Assembly (NCBI GenBank): GCA_003224055.1
Contig: QHYE01000079.1
Span: 1-64,000, forward strand
Length of the DNA stretch: 64,000 nt
Source: Acidobacteriota bacterium
GTDB lineage: Bacteria; Acidobacteriota; Terriglobia; Acidiferrales; UBA7541
Direction of reading: 5' to 3'
Below the pieces are notes generated by a model. The model ran no database searches. It had not been told where the DNA came from and saw only the letters and a list, made by a program, of their open reading frames with translations. Positions 46,613 through 54,897 of the stretch are shown here, one piece after another (position 1 is the first letter of the stretch; each line of letters starts with the position of its first letter). The position numbers were made by a program, and so were the translations under genes.

Positions 46613-46855
46613 TTACCTCAACTCTTCAACTAGTTTTTCCTTGGGGATGTTGTTCCAAAGGCTTACACGGGTGAGAATGTCGTTCAGGGTTCCCTTTGCC
46701 AGTACCGCGTGATCCGGCACAGTCAAGTTATGTTCTCCCAACGCGCTAATCTTGCGTACCCGAATATGACTGCCACGCTGTCGAATCACTTCGTATCCCA
46801 GGGAAGAAAGCAAACGAATGAGTGCACGACCGCTAACTTGTGGCAGCCGGGGCAT
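46613..46855 (-). CDS. hicA: HicA-type toxin (mRNA interferase)
   Basis: An 80-residue HicA with the dsRBD-like fold: VSGRALIRLLSSLGYEVIRQ, then RQRGSHIRVRK with the catalytic histidine, then LTVPDHAVLAKGTLNDILTRV. HicA toxins cleave mRNA and are neutralised by HicB. Its start overlaps the end of the preceding antitoxin gene by 23 bases, typical of translational coupling. Order here is hicB-hicA, the reverse of the classic order but common in this subtype. All core features are intact. Confidence 0.9.
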   Translation of the reverse strand: MPRLPQVSGRALIRLLSSLGYEVIRQRGSHIRVRKISALGEHNLTVPDHAVLAKGTLNDILTRVSLWNNIPKEKLVEELR

Positions 46856-47051
46856 GTGTTAGTTTTAATTCGGAGACGACGAGAACATCGATTTCAGAGG
46901 GTGGGAAATCGCCGTCAAAGTGGAGTGCGACGGCTTCCCGGATATTTTCATACAGCTCGTCCACCGTTTGGCCTTGCGTGAAAATATCCTGGCCAATGCC
47001 GCGGGCACACCAGGCTTCGCCGTCGTTGTAGACCTCAACCTTGACAAGCAT
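46833..47051 (-). CDS. hicB: HicB-like antitoxin (DUF1902 type)
   Basis: A 72-residue antitoxin with a partial RNase H-like fold: VKVEVYNDGEAWCARGIGQDI, then GQTVDELYENIREAVALHFDGD, the family signature. It is a short HicB without an obvious DNA-binding C-terminal domain. It overlaps hicA by 23 bases, so the two form a toxin-antitoxin pair. The ATG has no strong ribosome-binding site. Confidence 0.87.
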   Translation of the reverse strand: MLVKVEVYNDGEAWCARGIGQDIFTQGQTVDELYENIREAVALHFDGDFPPSEIDVLVVSELKLTHAPAATS

Positions 47052-47106
47052 GTTGTTATCTTAGCTCTTCGCTGCTAGTAAACCAATCATTTCGAAGGAA
47101 GGGCAG

Positions 47107-47322
47107 CTAGCTGGGGGGTTCAACCCAAGTGGAACATGTCAGCGGCTCTGGCACGGCTTGACCCTGCTCTCGCAGTCCGTCACGATGAAATGCCATCGCC
47201 TCGCGCATATTTCGCTCGACTTCTTCCCTTGTGCGGCCAGTAGAAACACATCCGTTGAGATCCGGGGAATAGGAGGAAGAGCCAGTTTGCGTTGGCTCGA
47301 TGACGATCAAGTATTTTTTCAT
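47107..47322 (-). CDS. Orphan HicB-like antitoxin
   Basis: A 71-residue HicB-family protein: KYLIVIEPTQTGSSSYSPDL, NGCVSTGRTREEVERNMREA and AFHRDGLREQGQAVPEP. The pattern is that of HicB antitoxins (SPDLNGC, REAMAFHxDGL). No HicA-like gene overlaps or follows it; the next gene downstream is the HicB of the complete pair. It may be a relic of a lost pair or a second, insulating antitoxin. GGGAAG lies before the ATG. Confidence 0.83.
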   Translation of the reverse strand: MKKYLIVIEPTQTGSSSYSPDLNGCVSTGRTREEVERNMREAMAFHRDGLREQGQAVPEPLTCSTWVEPPS

Positions 47323-47390
47323 TATTTACTTCCCGTCCCTCTCTCTCATTCTCCCTCAGATTAGCTCCGTCATTCCTGGACATGCATCTC

Positions 47391-47908
47391 TTACGTGGCT
47401 TCGGTGGAATCTTCCTCCGGCAGCCGGCCGAATCGCGCGAACATCCGAGCGAGCCAGACAACCATGAACACCAAGAAGCCAGCGAGGATGTACCACATCC
47501 GGGAAACATCGGGCCGGTGATCCGGATGCAGATTGGACTGAATCGCATAATCGAACGTGATGATCAAGAAGACCGCGCAGCCGAACCAGGCAAAATAGGA
47601 GTTCAAAAAGGCCATGGTCTCCGCCAGGTGTTCCGGCGCAAGCCAATACTGTTTATTCGGCCGGTTGATCAATTGCGGAGGCACGGAAGCAATGATCCGC
47701 GGAATCCCAAATCCCAGCACGGCTGCAAGTACACTCATGCCAGTGAAAAGTCCGAAGAAGGCTGATTTTGCCAGCCGTTCGGCACACCTCGCCCGTTGAA
47801 ATGCGAAGCCACTACATCCGGCATCTGTGCGTAGTAAGTGGAAAAATAAATCGCCGCGCCTACGGCGAGGACCGCGAAAACCAATTTAGGCAGCCTGGCA
47901 TCTTGCAT
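47391..47908 (-). pseudogene. DUF1648 domain membrane protein, interrupted by a frameshift
   Basis: The minus strand encodes [20 protein letters not shown] and, later, [19 protein letters not shown], the start of a DUF1648 protein, which then runs into a stop. One frame away it continues as [19 protein letters not shown] and the 115-residue open frame at 47391-47738 (ASVPPQLINRPNKQYWLAPE, SYFAWFGCAVFLIITFDYAI). Adding one A to the A-run complementary to 47766-47769 restores a single frame of about 172 residues with WQKSAFF, the family sequence. This is either a real single-base deletion or a sequencing/assembly error. Intact members are membrane proteins of unknown function, with related domains in SdpI-type immunity proteins. 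Confidence 0.8.
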
Positions 47909-48099
47909 GGGAGTTCTTCATTGGAGCGTAAGTCAGTGCGTAGAGCTGCACAAGGTTTCTGCGCTCGTCCGTGCCCCGGTAGTCACAGCCCTTGCCGACT
48001 CCCCGGGAACAACTCGGTGCAGATTGCGAAAGCGAACGAACTAGGCGCGCCCGGATTGTCTCCGTGCGTACTAGAATAGAGCGTGGGCTGTAGCAAACT

Positions 48100-49950
48100 A
48101 TGAAGACGAAGCGAAAAATTGCCGCGATCGTGCTGCTTGCGCTGCTGGGCGCAGTTGCCTATGGATTGTTCCGCACGGGGCAGCCGGCAAGCGCGCCCAC
48201 GATAAATACCGAGGCCGCGTATGGAGGTGCAGCACAGGGGCCAATTGTCGATCAAACGCCCCTCTTGACCGCACAGCGGTTGGCCCAGATGCCGACCACC
48301 GCAGAGGAACTGCCCTTTGCCCAGGAAGCGCTGAGGCTCGGGGACCACGATATGGACCTCGCCTTTGCAGCGGCCGTGCGTGACGCCCAGGAGCATCCAC
48401 CGGTATTAAGCGCCGAGGCCAAGGAGATAGAAGCACGGCTGCAGCAGTCGGAGAGAGCCGTCGAAGCGGACAGAGCCGAGATCGCGCGGCTCACCGCCGC
48501 CTACGAAAAAGCCGGCGCGGACAAGAAGGATGCCTTGGACGATCAGCTGGATGTCGCCAAAGCGCAGCAGGAGCTGGATCAGGACGAAGCCGACGACGCC
48601 AAGCAGGACCTGATCCGTGCCGGTGGCGATCCGAAGGGCCGAATCCAGTCGATGGTCGAAGAGCATGAAGCCACCTCGCATGTGGCGGACACCATGCACG
48701 TGTCGGTCGACAATTCTGTCGAAGCGCAGGGATTGATTCACCGGGTGCAGCGATGGTCTGCGCTTCGCCAGAAGCAGCTGCTCCTCTGGCACGCCAAGCA
48801 AGACGCAGAGTCCCTGGCGATGTCGCTGACGGCCCGGCACAATGCGCTGGAATCGCAGATCATCTCTGGTAAGGCCGACGCAGCACAGACGAACGCGCAA
48901 GCGACATCCAGTGCGGCTGCTGGCGGTTCCAGAAAACCTCCGAATCTGAACCGTGAAGAGTCGACCAATCTGGTGAAAGCCACCAAGCTGCGCGCTTCCG
49001 AGCAAAAAACGTTGGCGGGTTTTGGCAAACGGATCGACGATCAAAAACAACTGGCCGACGTGTATGCCAAATGGGCGGGGGTCCTTGCCGCCAAGCAGCG
49101 GTCGGTCATTCACCGGATGTTGATAGGTCTGGTCATTATTTTTGGGATTTTGCTCGTCGGAATTTTTTTTGATAGCTGGCTTGAACGGCTGCTCGGCAAA
49201 ACTTCCCTGGATCGCCGACAGGTCGAAACGATGCGCACGGTCACGCGCGTGGCCGTACAGATCTGCGCGGTGCTCTTCATTCTGCTGGTGATTTTCGGGC
49301 CTCCGAATCAGCTCGGAACGATTCTGGGCCTCGCCGGCGCGGGTTTGACGGTGGCACTGAAAGATTTCATCGTGGGCTTCCTCGGCTGGTTCGTGCTCAT
49401 GGGCAAGAACGGCATCCGCCTCGGCGATTGGGTGGAAATCAATGGAGTGACCGGCGAAGTGGTCGAGCTTGGGATGTTCCATACCGTTTTGCTCGAAACC
49501 GGCAACTGGACCGATTCGGGCCACCCGACGGGGCGGCGCGTGACATTTACGAACAGCTACGCGATCGAAGGTCACTACTTCAATTTCTCGACCTCCGGGC
49601 AATGGATGTGGGACGAATTGCAGGTAGTGCTTCCCACCGGGCAAGACCCGTATCCCGTCATTGATGCGATTCGGAAAAAGGTCGCCGAAGCAACCACCGA
49701 AACCGCGAAACAGGCTGAGCAGGAGTGGCAACACGCGGCGAGTTCGCGCCAGATGAGTGCGCTATCGGCTGCGCCTGCCATCAACGTAAAGCCGGTCATC
49801 GGCGGCGTTGAGATTGCCGTGCGCTACATCACGCGCGCGAACGAACGCTACCAGTTGCGCGCCAAGCTCTATCAGGCGGCTGTGGATCTTCTCGGCCCGA
49901 AGGCGGTTTCTCCGCCAGCGCCGCCGGCCCCCACTCCCTCTTGTGATTAG
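48100..49950 (+). CDS. MscS-family mechanosensitive channel with long periplasmic domain
   Basis: A 616-residue protein. A signal-anchor helix (AAIVLLALLGAVAYGLF) is followed by about 300 residues rich in coiled coil (LQQSERAVEADRAEIARLTA, QQELDQDEADDAKQDLI), then membrane helices at about 340-420 and the MscS pore/beta domain (LGLAGAGLTVALKDFIVGFL, IRLGDWVEINGVTGEVVELG, VTFTNSYAIEGHYFNFS). The C-terminal part contains IGGVEIAVRYITRANERYQL and a Pro-rich tail. It should open under membrane tension to release osmolytes. The long coiled region before the pore is of the MscK/MscM-like type, but no separate sensor domain can be named. Confidence 0.88.
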   Translation: MKTKRKIAAIVLLALLGAVAYGLFRTGQPASAPTINTEAAYGGAAQGPIVDQTPLLTAQRLAQMPTTAEELPFAQEALRLGDHDMDLAFAAAVRDAQEHPPVLSAEAKEIEARLQQSERAVEADRAEIARLTAAYEKAGADKKDALDDQLDVAKAQQELDQDEADDAKQDLIRAGGDPKGRIQSMVEEHEATSHVADTMHVSVDNSVEAQGLIHRVQRWSALRQKQLLLWHAKQDAESLAMSLTARHNALESQIISGKADAAQTNAQATSSAAAGGSRKPPNLNREESTNLVKATKLRASEQKTLAGFGKRIDDQKQLADVYAKWAGVLAAKQRSVIHRMLIGLVIIFGILLVGIFFDSWLERLLGKTSLDRRQVETMRTVTRVAVQICAVLFILLVIFGPPNQLGTILGLAGAGLTVALKDFIVGFLGWFVLMGKNGIRLGDWVEINGVTGEVVELGMFHTVLLETGNWTDSGHPTGRRVTFTNSYAIEGHYFNFSTSGQWMWDELQVVLPTGQDPYPVIDAIRKKVAEATTETAKQAEQEWQHAASSRQMSALSAAPAINVKPVIGGVEIAVRYITRANERYQLRAKLYQAAVDLLGPKAVSPPAPPAPTPSCD

Positions 49951-50047
49951 TCCAAATCTACCGGCAACCGTGCGTCACTGGGCACTGCCCCTCGCGCGCA
50001 CCTGTTCCGAGGTAAGCCCATGCATCGTCGGGGTCAGCCGCAACAGC

Positions 50048-51358
50048 TTACTGCATGAGCTGGCGTGCGCGAATCGCGGAGACAGTCGCTCCCGTATAGA
50101 GCAGCGCCAGCATCGCATATCCTGCGACCAGACCCGCGCCTTGAGCCACCCACCCCAGCGCAAAACTCATGAAAAGTTGGACCACCGTCGTCAGAATCGC
50201 CATCGCGGATTGTGTCCGGCCCATGAAATGCCGGGGCACGATGGTCATCAGCGAAGACTGCGCCACAACGCCGCCCAGCGCCCTGCAGAATCCAAACAGA
50301 ATCTGCATCACCACCGCGCCCACCAGAAACGCGACGAACGGCGTCGCCATGTGGCCCACTGCAAGCCCGGCGCATGCCGCAACATAAAGCGGCATCCGCA
50401 ACGTCTGCGGAAGCTGGCTGGCAATTAAGCCGCCACAAATCGCGCCGGTGGCCCAGCCTGCTTCCAGAAACCCAAGCCCGCGCGGCCCCGCGTGCAGGAT
50501 GTCGTTTGCCAACGCAACCAGAACTACGTTCGCGCTCACCACACCCGCCATCATGATGGAGTGCGTGATCCCCAGCACGAGCACCAGCGGCTGTTGCCTC
50601 AGATACGCGAAGCCCTCCTTCATGTCCGCGTAGACGGCCAGCGAAAGCCCCGCTTCCGCGACCTCCGGGTTTTCTCCCGTCTCCAGCGCCTCGGCGGTTG
50701 CCTCCGTCGCTTCATTGTATTCCCGCGCATATCTTTGACTTTCCCGCGGTGAGACGTACCCGCGGCGCACTTGATACAGGCAATAAGCCGACACGAAATA
50801 CGTTGCGCCATCGATCGCCAGGATTCCCGCGATGCCTGCTGTGTTGTAAAGGAAACCTACGAAAGCGCCCGCGATGAGCATGCCGCTCTGCACTCCCACG
50901 AGCACCGCTGCATTCGCGCCGGTAAACTGGCTCTTCGGAATCACTTCCTGCACCAGCGCGTTCACCGTCGCCCAGTACATTGCGGAACCGGTACCGGTGA
51001 TCAGCGTCATGGCATAAAGGTGCCAAAGCTCCAAATGCCCTCGCCACGCGATGTAAGCGGTGGCGAGGACGAAAACGCCGCGCGTGAGATCGAGCAGGAC
51101 GCCGAGGTAGCGCCGGTCGATGCGATCGATCAGCACGCCGCCGAGAAACGGCACAAAGAGTCCCGGCAAGGTCATCACAATCACTTGCCCGCTCACCTTC
51201 ACGGTCGAGTGCGTGGCCGCCAGGATGTACCAGCTCACGCCCGCGAAGTTCATTCCGCTGCCGAAGAGCGACACAAACATCGCCACAAAGAAATAGCGGA
51301 ACCCGCGCTGCGCCCAGATCAGCTGCCAATCCATGCGGTTTGTCACTGTGGTCGCCAT
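50048..51358 (-). CDS. MFS exporter (MFS_3/EntS-like)
   Basis: A 436-residue, twelve-helix major facilitator protein. The N-terminal half shows FRYFFVAMFVSLFGSGMNFAG, then VMTLPGLFVPFLGGVLIDRIDRR with the MFS loop motif, and ALVQEVIPKSQFTGANAAVL. A polar linker (SQRYAREYNEATEATAEALE) separates the halves; the C-terminal half has GLGFLEAGWATGAICGGLIA and FGFCRALGGVVAQSSLMTIVPRHFMG-type helices. This branch exports siderophores, drugs or peptides; the substrate cannot be told. It is convergent with the MscS gene and divergent from the DUF3052 gene. Confidence 0.9.
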   Translation of the reverse strand: MATTVTNRMDWQLIWAQRGFRYFFVAMFVSLFGSGMNFAGVSWYILAATHSTVKVSGQVIVMTLPGLFVPFLGGVLIDRIDRRYLGVLLDLTRGVFVLATAYIAWRGHLELWHLYAMTLITGTGSAMYWATVNALVQEVIPKSQFTGANAAVLVGVQSGMLIAGAFVGFLYNTAGIAGILAIDGATYFVSAYCLYQVRRGYVSPRESQRYAREYNEATEATAEALETGENPEVAEAGLSLAVYADMKEGFAYLRQQPLVLVLGITHSIMMAGVVSANVVLVALANDILHAGPRGLGFLEAGWATGAICGGLIASQLPQTLRMPLYVAACAGLAVGHMATPFVAFLVGAVVMQILFGFCRALGGVVAQSSLMTIVPRHFMGRTQSAMAILTTVVQLFMSFALGWVAQGAGLVAGYAMLALLYTGATVSAIRARQLMQ

Positions 51359-51451
51359 CGAACCTGATAGCTTACTATCGTAGGCCGCGGCGTTTCGACG
51401 AAGTCACTGCAGGCGTTTCGCGGCAAAAAACAGCGCGTAACGGGGGATGAG

Positions 51452-52060
51452 ATGGGGAAAGAGCTCAACTGCTCGGTGCGGTTCGGGAAGCAGCAATCAG
51501 AAGGGAAAGCGCTGCTCGAAACGAGCGAAATTCTGTTTCGCGGCGAGTTCCGGCTGAAGATTCCGTTCTCCACCATCACATCCGCGAAAGCCGTGGATGG
51601 CGAGCTCCGTTTGCAGACCGCGGATGGCCTTGCGATCTTCCGCCTTGGGGTGCCTGCCGAAAAATGGTGCGACAAGATTCTTCACCCCAAGTCGCGCATC
51701 GAAAAGCTCGGCGTGAAGCCCGGAGCGAAGGTTGCTCTTCTCGGCGAATTCGAAGCGGAATTTCTTCGCGAAGTAGGCAGTCTCACCAAGTCCGTGAGCA
51801 AAGGGAAGATTAATTCTGACGCCGAGTGCATCTTTTTCGCTGCGGATTCGAAAGGCGACCTCGGCAGTCTCTCCAAAACCTCAAAATCCATGCAGGGCGG
51901 CGCTGCCCTCTGGATCATTTATCCCAAAGGGCAAAAACACATCACGGAAAACGACGTCCTCGCCGCCGGCCGCAAGGCCGGCTTGAAAGACGTGAAAGTC
52001 GTCGGCTTTTCCCCGACTCACACCGCGTTGAAGTTCGTGATTCCTCTTGCAAGCCGCTAG
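51452..52060 (+). CDS. DUF3052 family protein
   Basis: A 202-residue protein. The N-terminal about 80 residues (FRGEFRLKIPFSTITSAKAVD, RLQTADGLAIFRLG) look like a small beta domain. The C-terminal part is DUF3052: LGVKPGAKVALLGEF, MQGGAALWIIYPKGQKHITE, AAGRKAGLKDVKVVGFSPTH, then TALKFVIPLASR. The DUF3052 fold resembles a SAM-binding Rossmann domain lacking catalytic features. No function is established. It lies between the MFS exporter and an ABC ATPase pair. Confidence 0.87.
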   Translation: MGKELNCSVRFGKQQSEGKALLETSEILFRGEFRLKIPFSTITSAKAVDGELRLQTADGLAIFRLGVPAEKWCDKILHPKSRIEKLGVKPGAKVALLGEFEAEFLREVGSLTKSVSKGKINSDAECIFFAADSKGDLGSLSKTSKSMQGGAALWIIYPKGQKHITENDVLAAGRKAGLKDVKVVGFSPTHTALKFVIPLASR

Positions 52061-52139
52061 TCGGCTCCGTTCCCCTCAAACTGAAACTCCGATCCAGTTT
52101 CGTATTTCGACTTTCCCATTTCCTGCTTATCATTGCCGC

Positions 52140-53105
52140 ATGAGCGATTTGCTCGAAACGCGCGGCCTCACCGTCGAACTGCCGACACCCAGCGGCTGGG
52201 TGCGGCCGGTCAACGATGTGTCGCTGCGCATCGCTGAGGGCGAATCCCTCGGGCTGGTTGGCGAATCTGGAAGCGGCAAGACGATGCTATCCCTGGCGCT
52301 GATGGGTTTGCTGCCGCCCGGCGCACGCGTCAGCGGCGAAGCCACCCTGGCGGCGGATGCCTCGCCCAGAAAATTAATGGCTCTGAGTGAGCGCGAATGG
52401 CGCGATGTTCGCGGCGGCGAGATTGCCATGATTTTCCAGGAGCCTATGACCTCGCTGAACCCAGTGATGCGCATCGGCGCTCAGATTGAAGAAGCCATCC
52501 GCGCGCATCAGCCCAAGCTTGCAGTCAGCGAAGTGAAACGCAAAGCGATCGATGCTTTGCGCCGCGCGGCAATCCCCGAACCCGAATCCCGCGCGCAGCA
52601 ATTTCCGCATCAGCTTTCCGGCGGCTTGCGGCAGCGCGCCATGATCGCCATGGCGCTGGCAGCCGGGCCGCGTGTCCTGATCGCTGACGAGCCCACCACC
52701 GCGCTCGACGTCACTGTTCAAAAACAAATTTTGCATTTACTCGATCGCCTTCGCCGTGAACTGAAGCTGGGCCTCCTCTTCATCACCCACGACCTCGGTG
52801 TGGTTGCGCAGGTCGCCGAGCGTGTGGCCGTCATGTACGCCGGACGTATCATCGAAGAAGGCCCCGCTCGAGATGTCCTCACGAAACCGAAACATCCCTA
52901 CACGCAAGGCCTGCTGAAAGCCTCGCCAACACTGAGACGCGGCGCGCTCACGCCGATCCCCGGGGTTGTTCCGCAGCTCACGGCTCTGCCACCGGGCTGC
53001 GCGTTCGAACCGCGTTGCGAACTTCGCCGCTCCGACTGTGTCACCGAAGTGCCTGCTCTCCGCGCGGCTGGCGAAAATCATAAGGCGCGCTGCGTGCTCG
53101 TCTGA
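52140..53105 (+). CDS. Oligopeptide/dipeptide-type ABC transporter ATPase (DppD-like)
   Basis: A 321-residue ABC ATPase of the OppD/DppD class. Walker A is GESGSGKT, the Q-loop is in [15 protein letters not shown], the signature is LSGGLRQR, and Walker B is [11 protein letters not shown], followed by [20 protein letters not shown]. The C-terminal oligopeptide-family tail has the cysteine cluster [15 protein letters not shown], which in OppD/DppD binds an iron-sulfur cluster or stabilises the tail. Its stop overlaps the start of the next ATPase gene (ATGA), so both are translationally coupled. No permease or binding-protein genes are adjacent. Confidence 0.92.
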   Translation: MSDLLETRGLTVELPTPSGWVRPVNDVSLRIAEGESLGLVGESGSGKTMLSLALMGLLPPGARVSGEATLAADASPRKLMALSEREWRDVRGGEIAMIFQEPMTSLNPVMRIGAQIEEAIRAHQPKLAVSEVKRKAIDALRRAAIPEPESRAQQFPHQLSGGLRQRAMIAMALAAGPRVLIADEPTTALDVTVQKQILHLLDRLRRELKLGLLFITHDLGVVAQVAERVAVMYAGRIIEEGPARDVLTKPKHPYTQGLLKASPTLRRGALTPIPGVVPQLTALPPGCAFEPRCELRRSDCVTEVPALRAAGENHKARCVLV

Positions 53106-53908
53106 TGGAAGCAATTCTCTCAGCGCGTGAACTCCGCAAGACCTACCGGCGAGGAGGCAGTGTCTTCTCTCAGGAATCAGATGGCGCGCGCTTCACTGCC
53201 GTCGATGGCGTAAGCTTCGAGGTCGCGCGTGGCGAAACATTCGCCATCGTTGGCGAAAGCGGTTGCGGCAAGACCACCCTCGCGCGGATGCTGCTTCGCC
53301 TCATCGAGCCCGACTCCGGGCAAATTTACTTTACCGGAGAAAACCTTTTGGCCGCCCGCAGCGAGGGATTGCGCGCATTGCGCCGTCAAATGCAGATGAT
53401 TTTCCAAGACCCTTTCGCATCATTGAATCCGCGTATGCGGGTTGGTGAGATCGTCGCCGAGCCCCTTGCGATTCATGAGCCCGGCCTCACCGCCCGGAAG
53501 CGCAAGAACACCGCCGTTCTGATGCTGGCGCGGGTCGGTCTCGGCGCCGACGCGCTCGATCGTTACCCGCATGAATTCTCCGGGGGGCAGCGGCAAAGGA
53601 TTGGTATCGCGCGAGCGCTGATTCTCCAGCCGAAATTGATCGTGGCGGACGAACCCGTCTCGGCTCTGGATGTCTCCGTGGGTGCACAGGTTCTTCTTCT
53701 GTTACAAGAACTGCAGCGCGAATTCTCGCTGACCTACATTTTCATTTCGCACAGCCTGCCCGTCGTCGCGCAAATCGCCACGCGCATCGCCGTCATGCGC
53801 GCCGGCCGATTCCTGGAAATCGGCGCAGCCGAAGTAGTTCTCCACCATCCCCGGCACGACTACACCCGCGACCTGCTCGCCGCCGTCCCGGAACTCCCGT
53901 GCGCCTGA
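53105..53908 (+). CDS. Oligopeptide/dipeptide-type ABC transporter ATPase (DppF-like)
   Basis: A 267-residue ABC ATPase of the OppF/DppF class. Walker [10 protein letters not shown]-loop [20 protein letters not shown], signature FSGGQRQR, Walker [13 protein letters not shown], and [17 protein letters not shown] are all present. It is somewhat shorter than typical DppF (about 330 residues) and lacks the C-terminal cysteine tail. It overlaps the upstream DppD-like gene by one base. The pair would power a heteromeric peptide or nickel-type importer whose permeases are encoded elsewhere. Confidence 0.92.
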   Translation: MEAILSARELRKTYRRGGSVFSQESDGARFTAVDGVSFEVARGETFAIVGESGCGKTTLARMLLRLIEPDSGQIYFTGENLLAARSEGLRALRRQMQMIFQDPFASLNPRMRVGEIVAEPLAIHEPGLTARKRKNTAVLMLARVGLGADALDRYPHEFSGGQRQRIGIARALILQPKLIVADEPVSALDVSVGAQVLLLLQELQREFSLTYIFISHSLPVVAQIATRIAVMRAGRFLEIGAAEVVLHHPRHDYTRDLLAAVPELPCA

Positions 53909-54026
53909 ACGGCTCCATTCCGTATTTTTCTTTTCTTGCTTCGGACCTTTTAACTTTCAACTTTCGACTGTCAACTTCTTTTCCGGCGCGCTAGAATCCC
54001 CCCACTGAAATATTCCCCGATGCTCG

Positions 54027-54059
54027 TGCGTAGTGCCATCTAGATAGCAGTGCTACGCA
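54027..54059. repeat. Inverted repeat upstream of the Yip1 gene
   Basis: TGCGTAG (54027-54033) and CTACGCA (54053-54059) form a 7-bp stem around 19 bases, ending 23 bases before the Yip1 start codon. It follows TAGAAT (53991-53996), a possible -10 box, so it would lie in the 5' leader. Confidence 0.35.
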
Positions 54060-54082
54060 ACCTTGTGGTGGAGGAATCCTCG

Positions 54083-54829
54083 ATGGCTACAACAACTACA
54101 TCTCTGCCCGATCCCCAAGCTCCGCCGCCAGTGAGTGCGATGGCCCGGATCACGGGCGTGCTGTTCAGTCCGTCAAAGACGTTTGCCGACATTGCGCAGC
54201 GGCCAAGTTGGGTGGCCCCTTTTCTCTTGCTTATTGCTCTAAGTCTTGGGATCAGCGTTCTAATTGGGCAAAAGACAGACTGGCGCAGCTTTTTTGAACG
54301 TCAGATGAATCAGAATTCGCGCTTTGACAACATGTCGCAGGAGCAGAAGGACCGGATTCTGGAGAGCCAGGTTACCTGGGCGCCGAAGATATCCTTCATA
54401 TTCGGACCCGTGATAGTAGGCGTGAGTATTCTAGTGATGTCTCTAATCTACTGGGGTGCCTTTAATCTGTTCAAAGGGGCGGGACTGCGGTTCGGCCAAG
54501 GCTTTGCAATCACGGTCTATGCCTTCGTGCCGGCCCTGATCAGCAGTGTGCTGGCGATTATCATCCTGCTGATCAAGAAAAAGGGCGACGTCGATCCGGA
54601 ACATTTCTTGGCGAGCAGTCTCTCGGCGTATCTTCCCGATCCATCGCCGAAATGGCTTGATATGCTAGGACAATCCATCGAATTATTTTGGATTTGGACG
54701 CTTATCTTGATCGCGATTGGTTTTGCTTCGGCGAATCCCAAAAAAATCAAGCCTGGTTCGGCGTACGGCATCATCTTCGGGTTGTGGGCCATCTGGGTGC
54801 TCTGCAAGGTGGGCTGGGCAGCGCTCTAA
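54083..54829 (+). CDS. Yip1 family membrane protein
   Basis: A 248-residue inner-membrane protein with five predicted helices. The N-terminal MARITGVLFSPSKTFADIAQ segment is the Yip1-domain opening common in bacteria, followed by APFLLLIALSLGISVLIG. The helices include ISFIFGPVIVGVSILVMSLI, FAITVYAFVPALISSVLAII and LFWIWTLILIAIGFASANPK. Bacterial Yip1 proteins are uncharacterised; the eukaryotic relatives act at Golgi membranes. The ATG at 54083 follows GGAGGA; the start at 54050 is rejected. Confidence 0.85.
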   Translation: MATTTTSLPDPQAPPPVSAMARITGVLFSPSKTFADIAQRPSWVAPFLLLIALSLGISVLIGQKTDWRSFFERQMNQNSRFDNMSQEQKDRILESQVTWAPKISFIFGPVIVGVSILVMSLIYWGAFNLFKGAGLRFGQGFAITVYAFVPALISSVLAIIILLIKKKGDVDPEHFLASSLSAYLPDPSPKWLDMLGQSIELFWIWTLILIAIGFASANPKKIKPGSAYGIIFGLWAIWVLCKVGWAAL

Positions 54830-54851
54830 TCGCGTCCTGATACACTGAACT

Positions 54852-54875
54852 AGGACAGGCATTCCTGTCTGTCCT
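54852..54875. repeat. Short palindrome related to the one at 12922-12943
   Basis: AGGACAG (54852-54858) pairs with CTGTCCT (54869-54875), with an alternative inner stem GACAGG/CCTGTC (54854-54859, 54864-54869). The outer arms match those of the palindrome at 12922-12943, pointing to a dispersed REP-like family. It lies 22 bases before tgt. Confidence 0.55.
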
Positions 54876-54897
54876 TCTGTCGGGTGTTCAGGCGAAG

